The notes below the pieces were generated by a model. That model was not told where the DNA came from and searched no databases. It was given only the letters and a program-made list of their open reading frames with translations. From Paramyrothecium sp. XJ0827 (lineage: Eukaryota > Ascomycota > Sordariomycetes > Hypocreales > Stachybotryaceae), in contig JAJFPB010000010.1 in NCBI GenBank assembly GCA_020881915.1, forward strand, positions 1,612,001 to 1,676,000: a stretch of DNA of 64,000 nucleotides, written 5' to 3'. The position numbers and the translations under genes are program-made. Positions 46,569 to 59,200 of the stretch are shown one piece after another; the stretch's first letter is position 1; the number at the start of each line of letters is the position of its first letter.

Positions 46569-48810
46569 ATGTCTGGGAACAACCCATCCCCCCAGGACGT
46601 AGTCCTGAAAAGCAGCCTCGAAAGCCCAGACGACTTCTGGTCGCGCCAGGCCGAGCGTCTGGTCTGGCACAAAAAGCCTTCGTCCACGCTCAAGCGGACC
46701 AAGAAGACGCTCAAGAGCGGCGTCACACACGATAGCTGGGCGTGGTTTCCCGACGGCGAGATATCAACCTGCTACAACTGTGTGGACAGACACGTCCTGG
46801 CCGGCCACGGAGATGCCGTCGCGCTCATCTACGACAGCCCGGTAACCGGAGCCAAAGAGAAATACACGTACGCCCAGCTTCTTGATGAGGTGGAGGTGTT
46901 GGCTGGCGCCCTGAAAGCGGACGGCGTTCAGAAGGGCGACGTGGTCATGTTCTACAGTAAGCTTTCACCACCTGACTTTATGAAACCGTTGTGCTTATCC
47001 TGCCTCGCCCAGTGCCCATGATCCCGGCCGCTCTTATTGGAATACTCGCAGTGAGCCGCCTGGGAGCCATCCACTCCGTCGTCTTTGGCGGATTCGCCTC
47101 CAAGGCGCTGGCGCAGCGCATCGATGCGTGCAAGCCCGTCGCCCTGCTCACCGCCTCGTGCGGCATCGACGGCTCAAAGCCCCCTATCCCCTACCGCCCG
47201 CTCGTGGAGGAGGCTGTTCGCCTGGCCGCCCACAAGCCCCACCGGACCCTGGTATGGCAGCGCGACCAGGTTAGCTGGCGCCCGACGGACCGTTCCGCAG
47301 GCCAAGCGACATGGCAGAAATTCGTGCGCAGCGCCCGGGCGCGCGGCGTCAAGGCTGCCTGCGTCCCCGTCAAGAGCACCGATCCCGTCTACATCATCCA
47401 CACGTCCGGCACGACTGGCGCGCCCAAGGGCGTGCGCCGCGACGCGGGCGGCCATGCCGTCGGGCTAAACTTCTCCGCCGGGTACCTGTTTGGGATCCGC
47501 GGCCCGGGCGACGTCATCTTCACAGCGTCTGATATTGGATGGGTCGTGGGTCACTCTTACATCCTGTACGCGCCGCTGCTGGCGGGTGCCACGACGGTGC
47601 TTTACGAAGGCAAGCCTGTTGGGACACCAGATGCCTCAGCGTTTTGGCGGGTTGTCGAGGAGTACAAGGTAAATGCTATGTTCACTGCGCCAACGGCCCT
47701 TAGAGCCATCAAGCGTGATGATCCAAAGAACGACCGTCTGTCCGAGATTGGTCGACGGGGCGGCCTGAAGTCACTTCGAGCACTCTTCCTTGCCGGCGAG
47801 AGGTCCGAGCCTAGCCTGATATCCATGTACACCGACCTTCTCGTGCAATACGGAGCGCCGTCCGCTCAGGTGATTGACAACTGGTGGTCGACGGAAGTTG
47901 GGTCACCCATCACGGGACGGGCACTGCTTCCATCCAACGACTGGAATCACAAGACCGACACACAGGCTAGTCGGATCCCTCAAATAAAGCCCGGCAGCGC
48001 CGGCAAGGCCATGCCAGGGTTCGACGTGCGGGTTGTCAATGACGAGGGTGATGAGATCCCTAAAGGCACCATGGGGAACATCGTGCTTGGCATGCCCCTG
48101 GCGCCCACTGGTTTCCGTACGCTGTGGGGAGACGAGGAAAGATTCTACAAGAGCTATCTCAAGCGGTTCAACGGCAAGTGGCTGGATACTGGGGACTCAG
48201 GCTGGGTCGACGTGGAGGGCTACGTTCATGTCATGAGTCGCAATGACGATGTGCTGAACGTCAGCGCGCACCGATTGTCAAGCGGTAGGTCTTCTCATCT
48301 AGAATATCCATTTTCTTCTCCTGTCTTGTTTGCCTTGACTAACCGGTCAATCGAACAGGTGCCCTCGAGCAAGCAATCACATCCCACCCTCAAGTCGCCG
48401 AGTCATGCGTCGTCGGCATCCCGGACTCTCTCAAGGGGCAGCTCCCCTTTGCCTTCATCACGCTCTCCACCGCCGACCACCCTCCGTCCGCCGTGCCGGA
48501 CGCCAAGGTCGCGTCCGAGATCCAGGACCTCGTGCGGAAGCAGGTCGGCCCCATCGCGGCCCTCGGCGGCATCGTCCAGGGCAAGGGCATGATACCCAAG
48601 ACGCGCTCCGGCAAGACGCTGCGGCGCGTGCTCCGCGAGCTGGTCGAGAACGCCGTGCACCGCAAGTTCGACGCTGCCGTTGCCGTGCCGAGTACGGTGG
48701 AGGATGCCGCCGTTGTGGACGTGGCGAAGACCAAGATCAGAGAGTACTTCGAGGCCAGCAAGGGCGTCCATTCGCCTCTCGACGAGAGTCCCGCCAAGGC
48801 CAAGCTCTGA
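46569..48810 (+). CDS. Propionyl/acetyl-CoA synthetase-like ligase (ACSS3/PrpE type)
   Basis: AMP-forming ligase that activates a short-chain acid (propionate, acetate or similar) to its CoA ester. Exons are 46569-46956, 47013-48284 and 48359-48810; both introns are phase 1 (intron 2 with a CTAAC branch), 703 residues. Motifs: acetyl-CoA-synthetase N-terminal cap (DDFWSRQAERLVWHKKP), GAIHSVVFGGFA, ATP loop HTSGTTGAPKGV (from 259), IDNWWSTEVGSPITG, which lines the carboxylate pocket, LDTGDSG, and the mobile-lid PKTRSGKTLRR with catalytic Lys near 639. The WWSTE form, with Ser where acetyl-CoA synthetases usually have Gln, favours ACSS3/propionyl-type enzymes. The protein ends in AKL, a PTS1-type peroxisome signal. 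The substrate is not settled by sequence. Confidence 0.92.
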
Positions 48811-50450
48811 GTTTGTCGCCAGTGGCGGAGAGCCAGTCCACCCACGGGTGGCAATCGTTCGATCACGCCTCATCCGCAAACAATCAAAATAGCAGCATGG
48901 GTCGAGCTCGACTGAGTGTGATTGCGACTGTGATTGTGATTACGACAAGTGGCCAACCACAGTTCGCCTCAGGAGTGTTTCGAGTCGAGACCTAGAGCTG
49001 ACCGACAATCCTATAGCCACCCATCCGTGGACTTTAGTCTCGTATTACCCCTAGGCCTCATTCCATGCCGTGTCATGCTCCCCGTATTTCTACACTCATG
49101 ACCTGTACGGAAGCGATTACAATACTGACGGCCGACCGGGAATTACGCGGTCCACCTGCGATACGTCAGTCGCGGGCCGCGCCAACACTCTGAGCCTTTC
49201 CGTACGAGTTGTCCCGCTGTGCGTTCATCTACACGACAGACGGAAGCCAAAGAAACCTCATCAAATCCGACTCCATGACACTGCGTATCTTGGGTCCCGA
49301 GCATCGCCGTGCAACCGACTCGTCTGGTCGCGCCGCGTAGGATCCGAGTGCTCCCTAGCCATGTCGTACAACATCCCCCCAAGGCATCACCGTTTGTTAG
49401 CCACGGTCACTCATGTGTAGCCATGCCCACCTCGCCACATTCCTCAAGCAGGTGCTACTGCTACCACTACCATGTCCTCGTTCTAGCCCTGCGCGTCTGG
49501 GCCGTCTCCCGGTTGTCCCCCCTGGACCCTCGGCTAAGGCAGTGTATCACGAAAACGGAACGAGAGTTGCCCTGCTTCCAACAAGTTGGAGGGCAGGTGG
49601 AGGGGCAGGAAAGGAGAAGAAGAACTTGGGAGCACGGATCCTACATGAAAAGCAGGGCGCCCGCCACGACGTGGTTCCTCAAGCGCCACCACATACGGGG
49701 CAAAGAGTTGGATTACGAGTGTGGGTGTTTTCTGCAGGCTGCTGCATTTGGAATCGGAATTTTCCTGTCACACCATCTCCGTGTCAGGTGTATTGCAGGG
49801 ATACAGTAGGGAAGAATGAGGTGGAGATTCCTAGAGAGGAGAAAAAGGGGGCGTATCGCTTGGCTCACGGCGTACAAGGAGCGTTTGAACTGTCGTATTG
49901 ACGTCTTGTGTAAAAACGAATACACTCTGCATTCACTGGCCGCCGTACTATCATGTAACTCGACAAGAATCAGAGACGGTGACGAAATGGCATGAGGTGT
50001 CGTGGCAGATCTCTCAGCCCCATCACTTGAGAGGGTACAGCTCAGCATTGTGGGAAGGTCAAGAACGAGGAATGCATTGGCGTGGTAGACCCGGGCTATC
50101 ATGGATAAATACGCCTCGTTTCTCGACCTGACCAGTCGAGCTCGGTTTCTCGTCGAATCACATCGAGCATTGGACACAGGTCTGAGCAAACAGGAACTAC
50201 TAACCCCTGGAGAAACAGGAATCCGTTTCCAGTGAGGCTCAGCCATATCATTAGAACCCATATCTGACAACCATCCTGTCCCCATGCGCATAGCAATAGG
50301 GAGACACCCTTGCGAAACCATCCTGGCGCCTGTGCAATGCTTAACGTTATATCTTGTGCTCGTTTCGTAAATGAAAAAGGAAAAAAAAAAACAGTGTGAA
50401 AAACATCGTGTCGCCTGTGCAAGGCAACTTGTGATCGGACAAGGAGTCCG
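48811..50450. other. Convergent intergenic region
   Basis: 1.6 kb between the 3' ends of the acyl-CoA ligase and the BRCT gene. No gene or RNA was recognised. A short A-run lies near 50379-50391. Confidence 0.5.
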
Positions 50451-51390
50451 TCATCCCTGCGCAGATGGGGGCGGCTCATGCTCTGTGCCGTCTGAGGGCT
50501 TCGTGTACAGCCCGTAGACGCTATCCTGCCCCTTCGGCGCGATCTTCATGCTCGAAAAGCGCGCCTCCGGCAGCCGCTTGCCGGCCTTGAGGCTTTCGAG
50601 AACCCTACAGCAGCACCAGCCGTTGTTAGCGACAGGTACGCAATCAAACGGTGACAAGTAGGAACGGGGTTCCTGCCAGGGAGACATACCATTCGACGCT
50701 CACAAACTTCACTGCACAACCACCGATTCTCCTGATCTCCTTTTCCAACTTGCCGCCAGCGAGACCACCTCCGGCGCCGTACCCCTGACCAGAGCTCAGT
50801 GGCCGCCCAAGGATGACGTGAGTGACCCTCCGCCGGCCCAGGTGCAGTGACATGTGTCCGCCATTCTCGCTGAGTAGGTGTTTAAGCTTGTGATCGGATA
50901 CGAGGGGAAATGTGCTCCCATTGACGTAGGCCACGACACCGTCGAATATGCGTCGGCTCCCCTTCTGTGCCTCTCTTTCGGCATCTTCATTCTTCCTTTG
51001 CTCTGTCAGAGCATCCTCTTCAGTAAGAATCGGCCGTGGATCCAGTTCTGGCGGTGCAACAGATGGCTCTTGCGCCTTCGAACCCCCGAGGAGCAGATCC
51101 CTTACCGTTCTCCCTTGCCGGGCCTTCAAGCTTTTCGGAACGAGCACCTTCTTCTCCTCGTCCCAGTCTTTGGAGCCCGCACCCCAGGTGTCACTGAGCC
51201 TGGCGCCACCCGAGTTGCCGGCGTGGAACTGGCTGTTGAGCTTCTTGTTGCGGGACTCGCGCCACCCTGTACCCGGGTTGTTGTCTGGCCGTTGGTGACC
51301 GGACGAGGAGGAGTTCCAAGGGTCAAAGTTGACAGAGTGTACTGGTGCGGCGGCTTTCTTGGGGACAGAGCCACTCGTCGGGAGCGGCAT
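50451..51390 (-). CDS. BRCT-domain protein, function unknown
   Basis: Probable nuclear protein with one BRCT domain, a phosphopeptide or DNA-end binding module used in repair. Exons are 50690-51390 and 50451-50604 (85-nt intron, GTATGT donor, CTAAC branch, phase 2), 284 residues. The first 140 residues are disordered (Ser/Gly/Asn-rich, then charged). The domain runs from about 147: IFDGVVAYVNGSTFPLVSD, LLSENGGHMSLHLGRRRVTH, VILGRPLSSG. It ends in the typical VKFVSVEWVLESLKAGKRLPE, which is split by the intron right at the invariant Trp. The start of the domain resembles the Rev1 BRCT, but no polymerase domain follows. I know of stand-alone fungal proteins of this design without an assigned role. 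Confidence 0.82.
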
Positions 51391-52630
51391 CCTAACTGGA
51401 ACGTTGGCATATAACTATCTTGTCGTAGCGCTGGAAAGGCGGCATGTCCGTTATTGCTTTTTACTACCGACTTATATCTATAAGTTGAGTGTAGTTCGTT
51501 TTTGGTGGTGTAAGATGCTCATAGCCAACGAGACGTGAATGGATGATGCGGGAAAAAGAAAAGAAAACCCGCTCTGCATGAAGCACTGCAGGATTGGCAG
51601 AAACAGCGTGGCATGACGCCCGACGAACCTGCTGCAGCCGGCGCGTCTCTGTGCGAGTCATTCAAGGTGAATCGAGGGCTGTGGACGCCTAGCCAACGCG
51701 AAGTCACATGAGGACCCCATTTAATCTCTCTTCCTTCAAAAGTCTCTTTCCTCGTGGAGTACAAGACTGGCCACAGTCAGTAGTGGCCAGCCCGGTGTAT
51801 CTCCGTGAGAAAAGTACTTCAATGGCCGGTCTTGACATGGAGCCTCGCATTATGCTCAATTTAACTGTACGTCGTCTTCAACGGAAATACGTTGTGATGA
51901 GGATTTCTTGCATTTCGAACGTTTACCTGATTTTAAATGTCAATACAGGTGAATTAAATGAAACTATCAGGCAATTCTGGTAATTCTTCGAATCAAGAAC
52001 AGTATACTTTTACCGAGACAAATTGATGCCATACCCTACCCTGAAGTTTACTCTTGATCAAAAGATTGTACGCTGCTGAAGCTCTCCTCCGTCGAAAATC
52101 GAAAATAAACTTCACAATCATTGCCTGTTGTGAGATTGTGCGTGTTATCCTAACGTTGGAGACGTCTCCTCGGGAGACCGAAACGCACGCGTCAAAAGCC
52201 CATGTACAGAAAAGCATCTATAGGGCTGCATCACCAGATGGCCACTAGGCGGGAATAGCCTCTTCCCGCCCGTTGCCACCATGCACAATGCACGTCTTCG
52301 CATTCAATGTTTATGCTTGATTCCCAATGGCCCGCGCGGAAGAAAAAAACCGTTCCAGGCTATATCATCGCGATGTATGCTCCCGCTACCAACGGGTTTG
52401 CCCCCAACCCTGCCTGTCAAAGGATGGGCAGGAAAGTAGTCGATACCCTTCCGCTAGTGCATTGCAGCTTGCTTGCCTGTGCTGCAAGACATGATGCGCA
52501 GCGCCAGATCGTCCCGCGCCCGCCTTGCTGCTTGTTACATGTGCCGGTTGCTGGGCGCAGCACGCTCTGCTGATCCAGCGCGCTCCATTAACCTCCCTTC
52601 CACTTCCAGCCAATTTATCCCCTACATTGA

Positions 52631-52675
52631 CATGGCATAGCATGGCATGGCATGGCATGGCATGACATGGCGTGG
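52631..52675. repeat. CATGG pentamer tandem repeat
   Basis: About nine five-base units, mostly CATGG with single-base variants (CATAG, CATGA, CGTGG). Confidence 0.9.
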
Positions 52676-52866
52676 CGCGGCAGTCCGTGGGCACTGGACA
52701 AAGCAAAAACCAACACCTGAAGATCCCTTCCGGTCTCTCGCCCACACCCCAAGATCTCTATTTTCGTTCCCTCTCGAGCTTCTGTGCTAATGTAGGCCAT
52801 GCATTATGCCGTGCCCATGCTTGAACCGATCTTGCGTCGCTAGCGGAGGGCCGCCCAGCGCCATGC

Positions 52867-52899
52867 CTTACCTTACCTTGCCTTGCCTTGCCTTGCCTC
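52867..52899. repeat. CCTTA/CCTTG pentamer tandem repeat
   Basis: Two CCTTA units run into four CCTTG units. This links the TACCT-type motif seen elsewhere in the window with a tandem array. Confidence 0.9.
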
Positions 52900-53248
52900 A
52901 AGCCTCCAAGGTAACGGTATTAGTCGGTACGAGCACGGTACCTTATGTGAGGTACTTGCGGCGTCGAAAGATACATCGCAGTGCCCGTTATCCCCTCAAA
53001 GCGCTACGGACTGGAGGCGAGGAGTACATCTGGCAGGGATCCCGCTGCTTCCCACTTCATCCTCTACAAAGATAGTAGGTACCTCCTCTTTTGAGCCATC
53101 AAAGTCGACACCCCGGTACGCTGACCGTAATCATCCCGTCTGGGCCGCATCTCGACCACATCCCCGATCCCACCCAACCTTTTTCAGCGACCTTTACCTG
53201 CACAGTTGCATCGTAGCCTCCACCTAGCCCCAGAAGCATAAGCTGCTT

Positions 53249-53291
53249 ATTATTATTTTTTTCTCTTAACAGGAAGGAAAAAAATAATAAT
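53249..53291. repeat. Perfect 14-bp inverted repeat, 15-base loop
   Basis: ATTATTATTTTTTT at 53249-53262 is matched exactly by its reverse complement at 53278-53291. Transcribed from either strand it would form an A-U hairpin. No terminator role is expected in a eukaryote. Confidence 0.85.
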
Positions 53292-56200
53292 GCACCAGCT
53301 CTCTCAAGCAATGCCTCGCCATGCCCCATTCGACCGCCATACCATGCTGTACCAACATGACGACAAACACGCCGAACAGCATCCGATGTCCTCACCGATA
53401 GTCCAGACGCGATCCAGGTCCTCACTGACGACGCACGGGGCCCTACCCATGTCTTCATTTATCGAGATTTCGACGCGAGAAACCCGCTTCCCCAGCCCCC
53501 CTCCCCCCTCCAACTCCAACTCCCACTCCCGTCCACCCCCCGCCTCTTAGAAAAGTCCCTCCGCGCTGGATGACCACGCTCGGGTAGGGGTGCTTCGCTG
53601 TCGCCGAACCAACTCACTCTTTGTCTTTGTCCTGGCCTTCGCAAGCTTTCCTTTCGACAGGGGCCCATAGTAACCCCTCCCCTCCATCGGCCCATATGAT
53701 ATCGAATTGGCAACCTGCTCGCGTGGCCGGACCGCACTGTACGTGTACAGTATGGCCGTTGCTCACTTTTTCCCCATCTTGGTTCTCTCCCTCTCTCCAG
53801 CCATTTTCTTCTCAAACTCCCCCTCTGCTTCGATACCCATGTCTAGTTGGGATCACCAGGCAGAACCGTTCAGCTCCTCTTCAGTCTTTCCTAGCCATCG
53901 CCCACTTTTCCCACCATCCTAGTCGTTCTTCAACCTGCGCCAGGCCCATACCTTTGTGGAGCAGATCCAAGAGGTGTTCGTGCAAGGTTGGCGAGCTTTT
54001 ACCCTCCTGGCCGTCTATCCGAACAGGGGGTCCCGCGTTATGGTTTGGTGCTGCGGCTTGGTTGCTGCAATCCACATGCGCATCATACGTGCATTTTCCT
54101 GCTCGCTGACTGGGTATGCGCGAGCCAGTATGCTCGTTTGCTTGCTTGCTTACCTCATGAGGATTGCCAAACAAACGTGCGAGGTTTTGTCCCAGAACCT
54201 CGGAGGGAACAGAGAAGCGTTCCAGCTGTGGATCGAAATTGTCCTCGTCGTCTCTGCTGGGGCCGCGGGCTTGATCCTTCCACGCCAGATGGAACCACCT
54301 CCAACGTTCCTCTGAAGTCCGCTTGGCGCCACGAAGGCTGACGGTCGCGTTTCGGACAATCACAGCAACCGAACTGTGGCCAAGGGCGGGCGGGTTCAGC
54401 TTGTTAATCTTACCACAATCCCTAGAACATAGCAGGGCGCGTAGTGCCAGTGGCTGCGTGCCACATGAAGACGGCAAACCTCCCGCATCCGCGCTCGTCT
54501 TCCCCATATCCATCTTGCATAAGGTGTCCGATGCATGACCCGGTTACTACGTACATTGCACGGCAAATATGTGTGTACATATGAAATCCCGAGCGGAGCC
54601 AGGGTGCGAGCCAACAATGAGCACCTTGCAATTGCCAAAAAGCCCATCTCATTGCTGGCTGATTTGCGAGCCTTGTTGGCTACACGACCCGACGTCTGAT
54701 TAGTGGCCGCAGCTCGGGGCTCCCTGGATCCTTCACCTGCTAAATTGCCGATGCAAACCTGCCCGGCCGCTTGACCAGTTCTCTTTCCTGATTTACTCGA
54801 AGAAGCACTTGCGTTTGTTGAAGCTGGTCCCTTGCTACGCCGTGTTTAGTTCTATGCTGAGTGCACGTGGGCGTCGCAGCTTGCGCCAGAGTGCATGTCT
54901 CTCACTTTCCTCCGAGCCCCAGAGGCTACGTCTGGGGGTCCAGTGGAAGCGACCACGGAGATTCCGCTGACCGACCGATGCGAAAACACAGATCTGCTAG
55001 TTAGCGGGGGAGGCTGCCCCGTTCGGGATGCACAGAACATAGTTGCACTTCAGCAGGTCGCCACCAGGCGTGACTTGGCACGGGCAATGGTGAGTGACCG
55101 AACCGGACGAGTAACGGCAGACCTGAGTGTGTGCATATCAATGTCACCGGCCACCCCTCATCTCGCGTCCTGGGCAATGAGGGGTTTCCCAGACCAGGCA
55201 GGCTGATGAGTTGTACAAACGAGAGAACGGTCGAAAAAGCGGTGAGGAGAGGACTAGACCATATGTAGGCACTCGGCGGACCGTTAGCCAAGGGAAGATT
55301 CGATAAGGCCTCGTGGAAGATGGGATACTGGTGGCCGGCTGCATGAAAGTTCTGCAGGGAGGATGTTGCGACGTGCCTCGGGATTGTTCTTGAAGCTCTC
55401 TGCTTCAAGGCAATCAGTCAGTCAGTCATTTGCGGCCTCGAATCCGTCTCAAAGCCATGAGAGGAAGCCATATCAACGAACAATTGGAGCTGCCCTTAAG
55501 CGCAGGAAACCGCGCAGCAGCGAGTCCCTCCCATCCTCCGTTCTGCATCGGCCTCTTGCTTCACACATGTCAATGGCGTGAGAGCCCACTTCAACGGGCT
55601 CAAGCGGCGCCACGCCGTCAAGAGCAAGCCGTCGCTGGCGAGCAACCCCACTCTAGCTGCTGTGCCATAGCACCCGGAGACGAAAACGATGGATCTCCGC
55701 CTTCCTTGTATGGCGGTCCGCCTCCACGCTTGCAGGGGTCAACTTCCTTCAGTAGAGGCGATAGAGCTCGAGTGAGTGTGCGCGCCACTGCTGGTGCGAA
55801 AACGCATCATCCAGTGCCGTTTGTGATCCCTACTCTGCACATACCATAGGAACCCCAATCTGGGAAAGCCATCGCCCCAGGCGACTGAGATTTGGCATTG
55901 AATGCGGAAGACTCCGTGTCAATGGGCGTAGAGGCCCGTCCGAGGAGCGAACGCTGCCTAACGCTTGATCCAGCCTTTCCCACCCGTCCCTGTCATGGTT
56001 CACCTGCCTTTGCGATTGACTGGATAGAGTCAGACTGAGCAGACCAATTGAATCCACATAGGTAAGCCGGCTAGGGTTCACCTCTATCTCCCGTGGCCAG
56101 CAAATTGTGGCCTAACGCTATGTGGTGTGCATGAGACGTGGTGTGCGTTCATTGGGTTAAACACAGCACACAGTAACCGATAGAACACCAGCACAGCGAG

Positions 56201-59200
56201 CCGAGAGATGCAAGCCTCGGGAACGGTGGTGAACCGGCCGATATGCCCGCTGGTAGATGGCTAGGGTTTCTTAGTTGCTGACTGGTCGCACACCCTCAGA
56301 AGCCCTGGCAAGCAAAACAAGGTTTCTTTGGTGTCTGCAATTTACATCGTGGCTTCGAAGCAATCCGGGATGAGGGCGGGATTGGCAAGTGCTAACGCAA
56401 ATACCCGCAAGATTCTTGTTACCGGCGAAGACCGAGGGCCTCGAATTTACCAGCCCAGCCGCGCTTCCGATGGCCCAGATTGGTCATCCAGGCTTCGCTT
56501 GAGCCCACTCGCGGCACTCCGGGAGCCAGAATGCGAGGGAACGGGAAGGCTAATGTAGGTGTAGGACTAGGGCTGCCAAACCAGATCAACCTCCTCCACC
56601 GAGATTGCACAGATCCCCCTCCCCAAGGGAAGCAAACGTCTACCCCAGCCGCCGCTTGCAGGGTGCCTCTCACAGAGTCCAGCACTAGACAGCCGCGTCT
56701 GAAACGGCTCGGCAGGGGCCCTTGTTAATGCTTTAGCCACCTCTGCACGTCTCATTGGCCTCATATCAGAACTACATAGCCGCTGTGCATGTATGCAAGT
56801 GCTCAAGCCAACATTCCCCCCCAATCCCTGTGTGGTAAGCGTGGACACGGTACGTAATCAGGCGGCAGCAGGGATAAGCACCGGATCACGACGATGCCGG
56901 CCTCAATAAACTGCAGAAGGTAGGGGTGGGTGCAGTATTCGCTGATGGGGCGTTGTCTTGCAAATTATCTCGAATGAGGTTTTGGTTGCTCCCCGTCACC
57001 ACGGGATAATGTCGAAAGATTCGCGCAGTGCCTGCAATAGCCACGCTTACTCTCAGACATCAAGTTCAATTGCGGGCGGAGACACCCGGCCTTCTATTCC
57101 AGCTGGATCACTTTGAAACGGCGTCGTGGGCAATCAGCAGATGGGCTGAAATAGAAGGACCGAAGGCCCAGCAACGTCTTGACGTATAGGCGACATAGGT
57201 TCGAGCACAATATGTGGTAGTGAGCTTGGATCGTAATGCTGATAAGCCAAGAGGGCGCCAATCCCGCCCAGCAAACACACTCCTGGTAATGTGACAAAAC
57301 CCATGTCGGCCATTTTTCGCTAGACAATCTCGGTCATGTTACAAGTGAACGCAACGAAGAAAATCGGAAGTTGAACGATAATGTTTTTGAGAGACCATGG
57401 ATCGTTCCCGAGGAGGGGGTCCACGTCACATGGGCATGACTTAGCTCCTTGGTTGTGTCTTGGAGCTCTGGTCGTGGAAGCCAAATGGAAACGCTCAACG
57501 GCAAGGACTAACGGTGCTCTTTACTGGTTCATGTCTCTCTTTGTTCCAGATATGCGTTGTTGTCTTTCACTAGAACAATCCGTGACTTGGTCTTAGCTCT
57601 GGCTGAGACACAATGTTTCTGGTTACGTGCCAAGTCAGCCGGTGAATCCAATGGCAGGAGGAATTGCGGCAATGGTGATAAATGTGGCTGGCTTCGTGCG
57701 ATTTGATGAAACGCCTGGTGGCACTTCATAGGCCAGTCATGTCTGCGCAAATGTCGTGCCTTGCGGGAAGGGCTCTGAACTAGACTTCAATCATTACACT
57801 TCGTGGAACTTGAGGTTGAGGATGGACTACGTGCCTGGACCCGATTAAGCCCACGGCGTAGTTGAGGTCGAGAAACAACCGTAGTTCAGCAAGCCCAGGC
57901 CTCCCCCCTGCTTCGTGGGAGGATGCAGCAACCCTACTAGTGCCATGGGATCAGCGTCTACCGCCAGTGGTCGTTGTCCCAGGCCCAGCCTCAAGCGGCG
58001 AGCAGACACAGGACTCCCACAAGACGACAAGTAAAAATTGCAGTGAACAGCGGGAAAGTAGCATCTGTCTCCTGAGTTGCTCTCCCTTGTTTTGCACGCT
58101 ATTTTGGCTAGGCAGCTGAAGCACGATCTGAGATGGTAGCTTGTCATGGCGGTGTGTCGTCATGATGATTGTGCACCAGGTGGAACAAGCCCTCACAATA
58201 AACAAACCCACTTGATCATTGAAGTCAGGACGGCTACAAGCTGCATTCGCTGACCTTAATTCTAGCTCCGTTACTGTAATTGCGTTAATCAGCCACGCAA
58301 AGCCTCGCGGGCGAGTGGAAAAGGGCTTTGGACAAATGAAAGGCCAGATTCTGGACGGAGAAGCGGTGAGCTGCCGCACCGAGGCCTCACTAGAACAACC
58401 GCGAATTCCATTTTGTCGCGGGTTCCTGAGCCACCAACGCCACTAATTCGAGACTGGCACCTCTGATACTGGCAACACGCAACAGCCCAAGGCATTGTGT
58501 TGTATTTCTGGCCGGGGTTTCCTCTCCCCATTCCGGGGGTTTGTCGTCTCTGTTGGTATGAGATGGAACCACTCTGGTTTTGAATCGGTGCATGGGTTGT
58601 CGTTGCTGTCGGCTAGCTCAATCGTTCCCTCTGTGATCAAATCAATGTCCTGCGCGAAAACATTAAATCCTCATCTACAGTTTCATGCAGTTTTGACATG
58701 ACATGACATGCATCGTTGTCAGAGCCGATCATGGCCGAGAGAAGAACAATAGTCTAGCAGGGCACTTGACACGGAGTCCCTACCACTCCTGGACGTCGAA
58801 GTGATCGTGTCCCACACACAGGTCCTGGGGACGTGCAGCAATCTTGCATCTGCATGCGAGCTTGCTCGATCGGAGGATCAAAAGACAGCAGCCTGCCTTA
58901 CGTGCGTCTCAAACCCTTACCGACAGCATATCCTCGTGAAGCGGACGCGACTGAAAACACAAAACAGCGTAACATTCACATACAGACAGAGTCGAGGCCC
59001 GCCTTTTCCTCTGGTTGACACTGCATGAAAGCTAATTCAGTGGATGATTGACGCTCCCCAATTGGGCCGAGGCGCTCGAAGCAATCATGCCCACCATGGT
59101 GACTTTGGCCTACGGGCTAGGTTTATACCTCGACTGTGTCGGGAAACGGTGCAGAAAATCCTATTTGTGCAATACTTCTCCTTCGAGCCACTTGCCGGGT

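Noticed and set aside
53881..54513. 210-codon open frame on the minus strand
   Set aside because: Composition is mixed and the sequence has no motif or signal. Overlapping frames on the other strand are of similar length, as expected from chance in GC-rich DNA.
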